Source: JADLHS01 sp964561105 (GTDB lineage Bacteria; Verrucomicrobiota; Verrucomicrobiia; Limisphaerales; JADLHS01). From it: DNA of 64,000 bases. The position numbers were made by a program, and so were the translations under genes. The DNA is taken from the NCBI GenBank assembly GCA_964561105.1, contig CAZLOH010000013.1, positions 1 through 64,000 on the forward strand, given 5' to 3'. The notes under the pieces are model-generated. The model ran no database searches and was not told the origin of the DNA. It saw nothing but the letters and a program-made list of their open reading frames with translations. This document shows, in pieces, positions 41,643-51,165 of the stretch. The stretch's first letter is position 1, and each line of letters begins with the position of its first letter.

Positions 41643-42396
41643 TCAAATGGAAATGCCCTTCGATTTCTTGTAGCCATGCTGCAATTGCTGTTCGTAAAAC
41701 CGGTTGACCTTTTTCGTCCCGGCTTTGGACGATGGCATTCAACGGGAGGATTTCCGCCCAATTGATCTGATACTGGGCCTCGATCTTTCGCGCCCGGTTT
41801 TGGGTGGTCAACTTCAGGACTTGGTTGGCGAACTTCAACCATTCGTTGGCAGGCAACGCGCCGATTTCGACCTGTTGCAACAGTTCCGATAGAAAAACGC
41901 GGACGCATGGCACCAACATTTTCAAATGCGGCACGTCGCGCCGATTGGCTTGCGAAACCGTTGCGGCCTACTCCAGTTTACAAGCCAGGAGGGAAATGGG
42001 GTCCAGCGCGCGGATGATCTGGCCTTCCCACTCCGCTTGGATCGCGGGAGTGTTGGTCGCATCCGACACGCCAGGAATCTGGCGGACTACTTCCACGGTG
42101 GATTTCAGATCGCCAATCTGAAACGGAACAAATCCCGCCAAAGCCGTGATGGCCACTTTCGCCGGATAACCGGGTTTGGATGCCAGTTGCTCGGCGATTC
42201 GCTCCACGTCGTAGCGGTTGCCTTGGAAGTCAATGTCCTCGCTGGTGAACGGGCGCAATGAACTCAGCGCCGGCTCTCGGGATAAATAGCGTTCCGCCCA
42301 GTAATTGACGGCTTGGCCACCCACCACCACATACGGCTGGCCCGCCGTGTCGCGAACCTTGAGAACTTCCAAAAATTGATGAAGTGAAAATCCCAC
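41643..42396 (-). pseudogene. AbiEii-like nucleotidyltransferase, broken by a stop and a frameshift
   Basis: Starting at GTG 42396 the frame reads VGFSLHQFLEVLKV, then PYVVVGGQAVNYWAERYL and PFTSEDIDFQGNRYDVERIA, the GG-x-x-x-N ... D-x-D core of AbiEii-like nucleotidyltransferases. An in-frame TAG at 41968 follows LDPISLLACKLE; the same frame resumes AATVSQANRRDVPHLKMLVP for about 70 residues, as expected of the intact protein. Near 41720 a one-base shift joins to NRFYEQQLQHGYKKSKGISI and a stop at 41643. Two independent lesions make it a decayed gene. A small gene ends two bases upstream. Confidence 0.7.
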
Positions 42397-42398
42397 GG

Positions 42399-42602
42399 TC
42401 AGGAACACTTGGCGATGGCCCGGGCGACCTGATTCAAATTGGTGATGCGCCACTTGGCACCGGCCCCCACCAAAGAAGCCCGGTGCTGTTGTGCTGCCGC
42501 CGCCTGAGGACTGCGTCGTGCTTTCCGGGCAGCCGCCATCCGGCTTTGCGCTTCCTGCTTTTTCATTTGCTGGAAAGACATTGTTTTCACTGGAAGACTC
42601 AT
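42399..42602 (-). CDS. Small hypothetical protein, putative partner of the broken nucleotidyltransferase
   Basis: 67 residues, basic and Ala-rich (SFQQMKKQEAQSRMAAARKA, RITNLNQVARAIAKCS). No family recognised. Its stop is two bases before the GTG of the nucleotidyltransferase pseudogene, the layout of an antitoxin or accessory gene placed first. ATG at 42581 is an alternative start. It is intact while its partner is broken. Confidence 0.45.
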   Translation of the reverse strand: MSLPVKTMSFQQMKKQEAQSRMAAARKARRSPQAAAAQQHRASLVGAGAKWRITNLNQVARAIAKCS

Positions 42603-42666
42603 ACCGCGATCGGCCGGTTGAAGCAAGTTGCGACCGGCGACGATTTCGCCGGAACTCCAAGAGCCT

Positions 42667-43074
42667 TCAATGAATTTTCTGTTCAACGGTCGCTGACTCG
42701 TTCGCCTCAGACTCGATTTCAATGGACTCCACGAGGCCGTGTTCAGTCCCGTCAACTCCTGCATAGCGCGTCGGCACAGATTTAATGGACTCGACGATGC
42801 GACCTTGAATGCCAATCGTCAGCGTGTGTAGGTTTTTACCGAGTATCCGCACGCGATGCCGCAGAAACGAGAGCGTGAGCGTGTCCCGCTCTTGGCTGGA
42901 TTCGAATTCCGCCGATTCCAGATGATGGTAGGAGAACAAATGCAGCCGGGTGCGGCTAGGCTCGATGCGCAGGCTGTCAATCGGTTGATTCTCGCCGTTC
43001 AGCGAAGTGTGACTGAATTCGCAACAAAGTGATTTGTCTGGCCGTCGCTTCGCCCATGTGGGCGAGATGACGAT
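42667..43074 (-). pseudogene. Hypothetical protein fragment, probably lacking its 5' end
   Basis: An open frame of 135 codons with sensible composition throughout (TSLNGENQPIDSLRIEPS, LHLFSYHHLESAEF, HTLTIGIQGRIVESI) but no ATG or GTG near its start; only a TTG at 42939 is available. It therefore looks like a 5'-truncated gene. A similar DSLRIEP ... F-x-Y-x-H-L-x-x-AEF phrase is recalled from small Verrucomicrobial proteins of unknown role. It belongs to the same decayed island. Confidence 0.4.
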
Positions 43075-43132
43075 TCAAACTTGGAACTACGCTCTGGATT
43101 ACGGTTTCGATCCAGGGCGTTGGCAAACTGGA

Positions 43133-43828
43133 TTACGCGACGTGCAAATGCGCCAGTGTGGGCAGTTGCGGCACGTACGGAGCCAGGGAAACCAGTCCGT
43201 TGGAAATCGCAAAGCGAGTCAGGCCGGCGACCGTGTGGATGTCCAGCTTGCGCATGATGCGTTCGCGGTGGGTTTCCACGGTGCGCACGCCGATGTTCAA
43301 TTGCGTGGAGATTTCCTTGTTGCTCAAGCCGTCGGCAATGTGAACGAGCACTTCGCGCTCGCGATTGGTGAGCCGGGCCGCCGGCGTGGATTCGCCGCTG
43401 CCCCGCACGACTTGATTGAGCGCCACCCGGGCGACGTCCGCGCTAAAGTGCGTTCCGCCCGCCGCCACGGTTTCAATGGCTTGCAGCAATTCTTGCGGCG
43501 CGGATTCTTTCAACACGAATCCCCGCGCGCCACAGGCGATGATGCGCATCACGTAATCCTTGTTGCCGTACATGGAGAGGATGATGACTTTGATCTGCGG
43601 CAGCTCGCGTCGCAACACTTCCGTGAGGGCCATGCCGTTCATCTGGGGCAGGTCAATGTCCATCAAGACCACGTCCGGCTTCTGGGCGCGGATCAAGTCC
43701 AGACCGGCGCGGCCATCGCCCGCTTCTCCGAGAATTCGGATGCGCGGCTGGGCGCTCAGGGCCATGCCAATGCCCCGGCGCACAATCGGATGGTCGTCCA
43801 CAATGATGATTCGGATGGGTTGATTCAT
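43133..43828 (-). CDS. Response regulator, NarL/LuxR family
   Basis: 231 residues from the ATG at 43828. Receiver domain 1-120 with Asp57 in VVLMDIDLPQMNG, then a LuxR-type HTH (LTNREREVLVHIADGLSNKE, VRTVETHRERIMRKLDI). Typical two-component transcription factor. No kinase gene is adjacent. It is divergent from the exopolysaccharide operon at 44015 with 186 bases between, so it is a candidate regulator of that operon; this is inference from position only. Confidence 0.92.
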   Translation of the reverse strand: MNQPIRIIIVDDHPIVRRGIGMALSAQPRIRILGEAGDGRAGLDLIRAQKPDVVLMDIDLPQMNGMALTEVLRRELPQIKVIILSMYGNKDYVMRIIACGARGFVLKESAPQELLQAIETVAAGGTHFSADVARVALNQVVRGSGESTPAARLTNREREVLVHIADGLSNKEISTQLNIGVRTVETHRERIMRKLDIHTVAGLTRFAISNGLVSLAPYVPQLPTLAHLHVA

Positions 43829-44014
43829 AAATGTTGAGCCACCGATACGCGCAGTCCCGTCCCCGGGCAACAAAGGGCAGACCAGCTTCAGCGGCCCGGG
43901 GCGCGCGCAAAATCCAACCCGGCGCGTTCCCGGGAGCGCGTATTTCTGCGGAATCGCACTCAGGGTTCATTCCGGTTTCGTGCGGCACGGTCGTAGATTA
44001 AGTTTTCCCCCACC

Positions 44015-44848
44015 GTGGAATTTCTCGAACATTGGAGGTTGCGCGAACGACCCTTCGAACCGACGTGGGACACCCGGTTCTTTTTTCAAGGACGCGCGCA
44101 GGACGAAGCCCTGAGTCGTCTCGGCTTCGTGGTGGGCGAGCTGACCATGCAGCTCGGCTTGCTGACGGGTGAAATCGGATGCGGAAAAACGCTTACGCGG
44201 GCGGTGCTGGCGGAACGGCTGGATCGCCGGCGCTTTAGCGTGGTGACCCAGGAGAATTCCGCTTTCAGTTTTCATGATCTGCTGGGCCTGTCGCTGGCAA
44301 AATTATCGCGCGATGAAATCAAACCGGCGCGCACCCGAGCCGCCCGCTGGTGCCAGTTCGAGCGGACGGTCGAGGAAATGCGAGGCGGGCAACGCCATCT
44401 GGTGTTGATCTTCGATGAAGCGCAGGAGATGTCCGCCGCCACGTTGAACGAACTCAAGCAACTGACGAATCTGAACGGCGCGGGTCAAGGCGCGCTGACC
44501 GTGCTGCTGGTGGGCCAACCGGAATTGCGCGACCACGTGGCGCGACTCCCTGCGCTCAATCAACGTGTCAGTCTGCGCTTTCATTTGCGCCCCTTGTCGC
44601 TTGCCGAAACCGCGCAATATCTCGGGCAGCGTTTATGCACTGCCGGCCATCCGACCGGCGACCTGTTTCCTCCCGCCGCCGTGGAACTCGCATACGCGGC
44701 GACGGACGGAATTCCGCGCGCGCTGAATCGCGTGGCAAAACTCGCGCTTGAATTTGCCTGGGTGCAAGAGTATCCAGAGGTCACCTGTGCCGCCGTGGAC
44801 GCCGTCGTCCGCGACCTGAACAGTTATCAGACCCTGGCGATTGCATGA
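44015..44848 (+). CDS. ExeA-type AAA ATPase
   Basis: 277 residues from a GTG start. FLEHWRLRERPFEPTWDTRF is the classic N-terminus of ExeA/general-secretion-type ATPases, followed by Walker A GEIGCGKT, Walker B LVLIFDEAQEMSA and sensor LLVGQPELRDHV. In exopolysaccharide loci of many Gram-negatives such an ATPase precedes the chain-length protein gene, as here. It overlaps the next gene by four bases (ATGA). No peptidoglycan-binding domain of ExeA follows the ATPase. Confidence 0.88.
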   Translation: MEFLEHWRLRERPFEPTWDTRFFFQGRAQDEALSRLGFVVGELTMQLGLLTGEIGCGKTLTRAVLAERLDRRRFSVVTQENSAFSFHDLLGLSLAKLSRDEIKPARTRAARWCQFERTVEEMRGGQRHLVLIFDEAQEMSAATLNELKQLTNLNGAGQGALTVLLVGQPELRDHVARLPALNQRVSLRFHLRPLSLAETAQYLGQRLCTAGHPTGDLFPPAAVELAYAATDGIPRALNRVAKLALEFAWVQEYPEVTCAAVDAVVRDLNSYQTLAIA

Positions 44849-46986
44849 ACGAACCCAACGACGAATTCAGCATTAGCGCGGTCCGGGCGAAACGCGCCCA
44901 GTACAGTTTCACGCCCGCCGGCGAGGAGCCGACCTTCGTTCAACGCGATCCAACCGCCGCGACCCTGTCGGCCATCGCGCCAGTGTTGGCTCCTGGCGCG
45001 GAGAAAAAAAACGTAGGCGTGGTGGTGGACGGCTGGCGGTTGGTTGCCGCGTTGAAAGCTCACGTCAGGTTGCTCGGGTGCGCGGCGGGCGGTGCCGCCG
45101 TGGTGGCCTTCGTGCTTGGCTATTTCCTCTCCCACGATTCAGTTCGAGTGACACTGCTGGCACGAGAACCAGCCGACGCGCCGACGCTCAATTCGGGCGC
45201 CGAAGCCTATCGGCCGCGGCAACTGAATCCATTGACGCTGGTCAGGCTCATGCAATCGCCGGAGTTGCTTCGCCGCGCCGCCGGAAACAGCCCGGCCATT
45301 GGCGAAAGCGCGTTGCCGGGGCGTGTTCGGGTCGAACAGATTCCAGGAGCGGACCTCGTCGCGCTGACGGTGACGGGCAAACCTCCGGAAGCCCTCGTTG
45401 ACCTCGCGAACCGGTTTGCCGGGGAGGCCGTCGAGATGGGCCGTGAGCTCCAGGCAGCCGAGGCTGGCCAGATGAACCGGTTTTACTCGGACAAATTGAC
45501 GGCGCTCGACAAACAACTCTCCCAGCTCAACACCGAACTCGTCGCGTTCCAACAAACCGAGCAGCTCGCGGACCCGGAAGCGGAGAAACAAGGTTACGTC
45601 AAGGAGCTGGGCGACGTCATGGCGCGCGGGGACAATGCCCGCATCGAGGCCGAACTGGTGGAGCTGCAAATTTCGACGTTGCAAAACGAACTCTTGCAGG
45701 AGAATCCCATCGCGCAAAAGCTGGCCGCCGCTCGAAACCAGCTAACCGACCTGTACGGCCGCTACACCGAGGCGCATCCGCGGGTAATTCAGCAGCGCAA
45801 GTTGATCGCCGAATTGGAAAAAGAATTGCCCGCCACCGGCACCGACAGCCTCGCCAGCGCGCGATACAGCAATGATCCCCAGGTCACAGCGAACTATGCG
45901 CGGCTGGTCGAGTTGCAAACGCGCCGGATGACCCTCCAACGAGAGTTGAAGGAACTGGCAAAGCTGAAAACGACTCTGCTGGCCAGCGTCGCCGGTCTTT
46001 CGGAAAAAGGGCTGCGCTACGCGACGATCAAGGCGCAACTCGACGGACTCCAAAAATCACGCGCACAACTGGCGGCACGCCAACATGAGGCCCAACTGTA
46101 TCAGGCGAACGCGCAAGGTTATTATCGCGTGTTCACGCCGGCCACCCTCCAGGATGTTGACTCCTCGGGGCGCTGGCTCGCAGCGGGATGCGCCGGCATC
46201 ATCGGCCTGCTGGTGGGAACGCTGGGGGCGGGGTTGATCGTAACGGGTCGCGAGCTTACCGACCGGCGTTTGAAGACGGCCACCGAGCTGCAACGGGAGA
46301 CCGGCCTGCCGGTGCTGGCTTCGGTTGGCGATCTCAGCCAGATGTCGGCGTCGGAAAAAGAGTCGTGGGCGTTCCGCACCTGGACGGCCATCGCCGGCCA
46401 GCTCAACGGCTCGCCGAATCGCGGTCTGGTCTGCGGGCTGATTTCCTCGTCAGCCGGCGAGGGGCGTTCGACTTGGATCAAATTGCTCATGGGCGCCGCC
46501 CAGCAACGCGGGCTGCAAGTCATGACGGTCGCCACCCGACCGGACAGCGCGCGGACGGAAGAATCCGACCTGCCGGCCAATGTCGTATCGCAGGATTTTT
46601 CGTCGCCCGGCGCACGAGTCGCTGCCCCCACTCACACGATGGCCACCCGGCCGTCAAACATGCCACCCGCTTCGCGACCCGCGCGAACCGCGCACATCCC
46701 GCTGCCCGGAAAGGTCTGGGACCTGGCGCATCGTAAAGAATGGGAAACCACGTTGGCGCATTTGCAACGCATGGATAATCTCGTCCTGCTCGTCGAGCTG
46801 CCGCCGGCCTCCCAACCGGAAGCCGTGTTGCTCGCCGAGAGTTTGCCCCAGGTCATCTGGCTGGCGGACAGCGGGAAGGCGGGGGTGCGCGACACCCGGC
46901 AGCAATTGCAGACCCTGCGCCACGCGAAGTGCCGCCTCGTGGGCGCGGTGTTGAATCACGAACCGAAACCTGTTTTTGATCTATGA
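44845..46986 (+). CDS. Wzz/GumC-like chain-length determinant with degenerate BY-kinase domain
   Basis: 713 residues. After a 60-residue cytoplasmic start there is a membrane helix (LLGCAAGGAAVVAFVLGYFL), a periplasmic domain with long coiled coil (about 190-430, YTEAHPRVIQQRKLIAELEK), a second membrane helix near 445 and a cytoplasmic P-loop-like domain. In the latter the Walker A equivalent is SSSAGEGRSTW, with Arg in place of the catalytic Lys, and no Tyr-rich tail, so autokinase activity is doubtful. It probably controls polymer length and export. Overlaps both neighbours by four bases. Confidence 0.85.
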   Translation: MNEPNDEFSISAVRAKRAQYSFTPAGEEPTFVQRDPTAATLSAIAPVLAPGAEKKNVGVVVDGWRLVAALKAHVRLLGCAAGGAAVVAFVLGYFLSHDSVRVTLLAREPADAPTLNSGAEAYRPRQLNPLTLVRLMQSPELLRRAAGNSPAIGESALPGRVRVEQIPGADLVALTVTGKPPEALVDLANRFAGEAVEMGRELQAAEAGQMNRFYSDKLTALDKQLSQLNTELVAFQQTEQLADPEAEKQGYVKELGDVMARGDNARIEAELVELQISTLQNELLQENPIAQKLAAARNQLTDLYGRYTEAHPRVIQQRKLIAELEKELPATGTDSLASARYSNDPQVTANYARLVELQTRRMTLQRELKELAKLKTTLLASVAGLSEKGLRYATIKAQLDGLQKSRAQLAARQHEAQLYQANAQGYYRVFTPATLQDVDSSGRWLAAGCAGIIGLLVGTLGAGLIVTGRELTDRRLKTATELQRETGLPVLASVGDLSQMSASEKESWAFRTWTAIAGQLNGSPNRGLVCGLISSSAGEGRSTWIKLLMGAAQQRGLQVMTVATRPDSARTEESDLPANVVSQDFSSPGARVAAPTHTMATRPSNMPPASRPARTAHIPLPGKVWDLAHRKEWETTLAHLQRMDNLVLLVELPPASQPEAVLLAESLPQVIWLADSGKAGVRDTRQQLQTLRHAKCRLVGAVLNHEPKPVFDL

Positions 46987-48017
46987 AGAAAACCCTGTGG
47001 AAACTCACCTGCGTGGGCTGGTTGCTGACGAGCGGTTTCGTTCTCGGCCAGGATGCGACTCCGCCACCCGCCGAGCCGGCGGCGCCGGCGGCGAAGACCA
47101 ACGGCAATTTTTCCATTTTATCTTCCCCCAACCTGCGGGCGGCCTGGCAGAAACACCTGACGCTCGGCCCCAGCGATTTGCTGAATTTTTCGCTCTTCGA
47201 TCAACCTGAGACCGCTGTCACGGAAGTGGCGATTGGCCCGGACGGACGCGTGAGTTTTTTGCAAGCCCGCGACATCCTGGCGACCGGCCTGACGATTGAC
47301 GAGTTGCGCGCCAAGTTCGACGCGGAACTGGGGAATTACTATCGCAGCCCGCGCACGATCATCACGCCGGCGGCGTATCGCAGCAAAAAATATTACGTGC
47401 TGGGCACGGTGGCGAACAGCGGCGTGTATCAACTGGACCGGCCCACCACGGTGATTGAAGCCATCGCGCGTGCCGGCGGGTTGCAGACCGGCCAGTTGGA
47501 TCAGAATACGGTGGAGCTCGCGGATCTCACCCACAGCTTTCTGGTGCGCGATGGCCGCCGGATGAATGTGGATTTCGAGGCCTTGTTCCGACAGGGCGAA
47601 CTGGCGCAGAACATCGCATTGGCCCCGGATGATTATCTCTACTTCGCTTCGGCCAGCGCGAACGCGATCTTCGTGGTGGGTGCGGTGAACAGCCAGGGAG
47701 TGGTGGCCTACACTCCGAACGCCAACATCATCAGCGCCATCACCGCCCGGGGCGGTTATGTTGAAAAGGCCTATCAAAGCCGCGTCCTCGTCATTCGCGG
47801 ATCGCTGACCAAACCGCAAACCTTCGTCGTGAACGCCAAGGCGATTCTGGCCGGCGAGCAGCCCAACTTCCGGCTGGAGCCCAAGGATATCGTGTTCGTC
47901 TCCCGACGACCGTGGGCGCGGGCGGAGGAAATCCTGGATGGGGCCACCATGGCCTTTATGCAAGCCGCCATCGTCCAGGCAACGGGCGCCTACATGTTCC
48001 GTGGATTTAACCCATGA
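46983..48017 (+). CDS. Polysaccharide export protein with SLBB domains (first copy)
   Basis: 344 residues with signal peptide (LWKLTCVGWLLTSGFVLGQ) but no lipobox Cys. The Poly_export domain begins LTLGPSDLLNFSLFDQPE and PDGRVSFLQARDILATG; two SLBB domains follow (YYVLGTVANSGVYQLDRP, IFVVGAVNSQGVVAYTPN) with the conserved ISAITARGGYVEKA. It is Wza-like, forming the periplasmic or outer-membrane conduit. Overlaps the next gene by four bases. Confidence 0.88.
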   Translation: MKKTLWKLTCVGWLLTSGFVLGQDATPPPAEPAAPAAKTNGNFSILSSPNLRAAWQKHLTLGPSDLLNFSLFDQPETAVTEVAIGPDGRVSFLQARDILATGLTIDELRAKFDAELGNYYRSPRTIITPAAYRSKKYYVLGTVANSGVYQLDRPTTVIEAIARAGGLQTGQLDQNTVELADLTHSFLVRDGRRMNVDFEALFRQGELAQNIALAPDDYLYFASASANAIFVVGAVNSQGVVAYTPNANIISAITARGGYVEKAYQSRVLVIRGSLTKPQTFVVNAKAILAGEQPNFRLEPKDIVFVSRRPWARAEEILDGATMAFMQAAIVQATGAYMFRGFNP

Positions 48018-49081
48018 AAAATCATCTATCCATTGGCGTCATCGCGGTCGCGGTGGCGTTGCTCACCGGCTGCCAGATCCCCAGCCAGAGCAAAGCCCCG
48101 CGCTTTGATCCCCGGCCCAATATCTGGTCCAACGGACCGAATACCATCACCCTCCAGCGTCCGCTCGACCCGGCGCTGTTGAACCCTCCGTCCGAACTCT
48201 TCAAACTCGGACCCGGCGACCGGATCGAAGTCGAAATGCTCGGCAAACCCAATTCGCGCGCCCAACTGACGGTGGGGCCGGACGGAAAGGTTTATTATGA
48301 TCTGCTCCCCGGGCTGGATGTATGGGGTTTGACTTTGACACAGACCAGGCAACTGCTCGTGAAGGAGCTTGAGAAATTCATCAGCATGCCGGAGGTGTCC
48401 GTGACCCTGAAGGCGGTGGGGAGCAAATTCATCTGGATGCTGGGTCAGGTGAACCGTCCAGGCATCTATCCAGCCGTGGCGCCGATGACCCTGCTCGAAG
48501 CCCTGTCTGCCGCCGGAGGCACGGCCCGCGCCAGCTCAGCCGTCACCACGGTGGATTTGGCGGATTTGCGACACGCCTTCGTCATCCGTAACGGTCAGTC
48601 GCTGCCGGTGGATTTTCAGCGATTGCTGCGCGATGGCGATATGTCGCAGAACATTTATTTGCTCCCTGGCGATTTCGTCTATGTGCCTTCGGGTGCGGCC
48701 CGCGAAATCTATCTGTTCGGAGCGGTGCGAACCCCGCGGCCCATGCCTTTGTCCGAGCATCCGACCCTGGTATCCGCCATCGCCGCCGGCGGTGGACCGC
48801 TTCCCGACGCCTTCGTATCGCAAGTGGCGATTATTCGCGGTTCGTTGTCCACACCCGAAGTCGCAATCATAGATTACAACGACATCCTCAAGGGCCGGGC
48901 CAGCGATGTGGAATTACAGCCGCATGACATTGTGTTCGTGCCTTATTCACCGTATCGAATTCTGACCCGCTACGTGGACGCGGCCCTGAACACATTCATG
49001 TTCACTGCAGCGGCCAACGCCGGTACGCGTGCCGCCGGCGGGTCGTCCGCCGTCGGGACAGCGGTGCCGGTGGGCAACTGA
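48014..49081 (+). CDS. Polysaccharide export lipoprotein with SLBB domains (second copy)
   Basis: 355 residues with lipoprotein signal (VAVALLTGCQIP, Cys at the lipobox). Poly_export domain: FKLGPGDRIEVEMLGKPNSR and VGPDGKVYYDLLPGLDVWG; SLBB domains: FIWMLGQVNRPGIYPAVAPM and IYLFGAVRTPRPMPLSEHP. This copy has the lipid anchor of a true Wza, while the first copy does not, so the two may form a hetero-complex. Last gene of the operon; rpoD follows after 151 bases with its own promoter. Confidence 0.9.
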   Translation: MKNHLSIGVIAVAVALLTGCQIPSQSKAPRFDPRPNIWSNGPNTITLQRPLDPALLNPPSELFKLGPGDRIEVEMLGKPNSRAQLTVGPDGKVYYDLLPGLDVWGLTLTQTRQLLVKELEKFISMPEVSVTLKAVGSKFIWMLGQVNRPGIYPAVAPMTLLEALSAAGGTARASSAVTTVDLADLRHAFVIRNGQSLPVDFQRLLRDGDMSQNIYLLPGDFVYVPSGAAREIYLFGAVRTPRPMPLSEHPTLVSAIAAGGGPLPDAFVSQVAIIRGSLSTPEVAIIDYNDILKGRASDVELQPHDIVFVPYSPYRILTRYVDAALNTFMFTAAANAGTRAAGGSSAVGTAVPVGN

Positions 49082-49154
49082 CATGGAAAACCAGGCACGC
49101 GGCAACAGGAGAGTCAGCTCGGATGACCGTGCGAGAGATTTATTGCTTCATCGC

Positions 49155-49183
49155 TTGACGCATCCGGCGGACGAAAGCATATT
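49155..49183 (+). promoter_or_regulatory. Sigma70-like promoter of rpoD
   Basis: TTGACG (49155-49160), a 17-base spacer and CATATT (49178-49183), about 50 bases upstream of the rpoD start and downstream of the export operon. Confidence 0.5.
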
Positions 49184-49232
49184 TCGCAGGCGTTCCCCGA
49201 AAGTTAATCAGTTGATTTGTTTTTGACTTACT

Positions 49233-51074
49233 ATGCGTACTCTGAAGGGTTGTATCTCGGGACTCAAGTCCACCTCTCGCAAGTCTGGTCGCACACCCTC
49301 CAAGTCCGCCTCGTCGCAGGTGATCGCCAGTCCGCTTCCCGCGCCGGCGACTCCGGCTCGGAACGGTTCGAGGAACGGGCACGGCCGTGTCAACGGCCAT
49401 CGCATTCAACCGTTAAACGGCGCATCCCCGGACGAAATGGCCGAGAAGATCAAGGAACTCGTCCTGCTCGCGCAAGAACAGGGGCATCTGACCTACAACG
49501 ACATCAGCGATGCCCTGCCCGAAAACCTCGTTTCGCCCGAAGCGATGGACGAGATTTATGCCAAGCTCCGCAACCTTGAGATCGAGATCACGGATCAGCC
49601 CGAGGCGGATCGCCCCACTTCCCCAAGTGTGGAGGAAGAGGAGGAGAAAGTCCGGCTCGACGTCCTGGACGATCCGGTGCGCATGTATCTCAAGCAAATG
49701 GGCCAGGTGCCCCTGCTCACCCGGCAACAGGAAGTGGAAATCTCCCGGCGCATCGAGCAAGCCGAACTCGGTGCCAAACGGGTCATCTACACCATGGGTT
49801 TCACCGCCAAGGAACACCTGGCGCTGGTGGACAAGCTGACCGCCGAACCGCCGCGGGAACGATTCGACCGCGTGGTGCTCGACCAGAAATCCGCCTGTCG
49901 TGAAGCTTACCTGCGTTCGCTCCACAAGCTGGCGAAAGTGGTGCAGGCGCTCGATCAGCAGGCGGATGTGCAGTTCACGCTCCAGCAGCGCAGCACCCGG
50001 GCGCAAAAAACGCGGACCGCGAGGGCATTGGCAAAGACCGGCGAGAAACTGACAGCTTGTTATCCCAAGTTCTTTTTCAAACAAAAAGTCATCGAAGAGA
50101 TGGCCCGGATTGCCGAGAACATTCACGACAAACTCCAGACCAGTTCCCGCATCATCGCTGATTTGAAACACCAGCCGAAATCAGCACATCAACAAGCCAT
50201 CATCGAATCCGAGCGGAGCAAGATCCAGGTGCTCGAAGAATTCGTCCGGATGCGGTGCGCGGATTTTCTCCAGACCTACCGGCAGCTCGCCACGTTCACC
50301 GAGCAAGCCAACGAAGCCAAAACCGAAATGGTGGAGGCCAATCTCCGGCTCGTCATCTCCATCGCCAAGAAATACGTCAATCGCGGGATGTCTTTCCTCG
50401 ACCTGATCCAGGAGGGCAACATGGGCTTGATGAAGGCCGTGGAAAAATTTGAGTATCGGCGCGGCTACAAGTTTTCCACCTACGCCACCTGGTGGATCCG
50501 GCAGGCGGTCACCCGGGCCATTGCCGACCAGGCTCGCACCATCCGCATCCCGGTTCACATGATCGAGACGATCAACAAACTCATGCGGACGCAAAAACAG
50601 TTGCTCCAGGATTTCGGGCGCGAGCCGACCGCCGAGGAGATTGCCGATGAAATGTCCTATCCCGTTGAGCGGGTGCGCGCGGTCATGAAGATGGCGCAGC
50701 AACCCATCTCGTTACAGGCGCCGGTAGGTGACGGCGAGGAAACCAACCTGGGCGATTTCATTGAGGACAAAAACACGGACAGCCCGGTTGACATCACGGG
50801 CTTCGGGTTGCTCAAGGACAAACTGGGCGACGTGCTTTCCAGTCTCAACGAGCGGGAGCGGCGGGTGCTCGAGTTGCGTTTTGGTCTGGGCGACGGCTAT
50901 GCCCGCACGCTTGAGGAAGTGGGCAAACAGTTCCGCGTCACGCGTGAGCGCATCCGCCAGATCGAAGCCAAGGCGCTGCGAAAGATGCGCCATCCCACGC
51001 GCATCCGCCAGTTGCATGGATTCCTCGAACTGGAAAACCTCGAGGAACTGCTGGCCAACGGGCTGCGCGGTTGA
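49233..51074 (+). CDS. rpoD: RNA polymerase sigma factor RpoD (sigma70)
   Basis: 613 residues. Region 1.1 is at about 65-115 (LVLLAQEQGHLTYNDISDAL), region 1.2 has DDPVRMYLKQMGQVPLLTRQ, a non-conserved region follows, then region 2 (ANLRLVISIAKKYVNRGMSF, STYATWWIRQAVTRAIADQA), region 3 and region 4 (RERRVLELRFGLGDG, QFRVTRERIRQIEAKALRKM). This is the housekeeping sigma factor. The first 60 residues are basic, Ser/Pro-rich and presumably disordered. The ATG at 49233 has no strong ribosome site in view. Confidence 0.96.
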   Translation: MRTLKGCISGLKSTSRKSGRTPSKSASSQVIASPLPAPATPARNGSRNGHGRVNGHRIQPLNGASPDEMAEKIKELVLLAQEQGHLTYNDISDALPENLVSPEAMDEIYAKLRNLEIEITDQPEADRPTSPSVEEEEEKVRLDVLDDPVRMYLKQMGQVPLLTRQQEVEISRRIEQAELGAKRVIYTMGFTAKEHLALVDKLTAEPPRERFDRVVLDQKSACREAYLRSLHKLAKVVQALDQQADVQFTLQQRSTRAQKTRTARALAKTGEKLTACYPKFFFKQKVIEEMARIAENIHDKLQTSSRIIADLKHQPKSAHQQAIIESERSKIQVLEEFVRMRCADFLQTYRQLATFTEQANEAKTEMVEANLRLVISIAKKYVNRGMSFLDLIQEGNMGLMKAVEKFEYRRGYKFSTYATWWIRQAVTRAIADQARTIRIPVHMIETINKLMRTQKQLLQDFGREPTAEEIADEMSYPVERVRAVMKMAQQPISLQAPVGDGEETNLGDFIEDKNTDSPVDITGFGLLKDKLGDVLSSLNERERRVLELRFGLGDGYARTLEEVGKQFRVTRERIRQIEAKALRKMRHPTRIRQLHGFLELENLEELLANGLRG

Positions 51075-51165
51075 ACGATGGCGTTTGGTCGTGCCGATCG
51101 CCCACATCAAATACACATCATCCCGGGCTTGTAAATCGAGCGCGTGCGCCCATGTTCGAGGGCGC

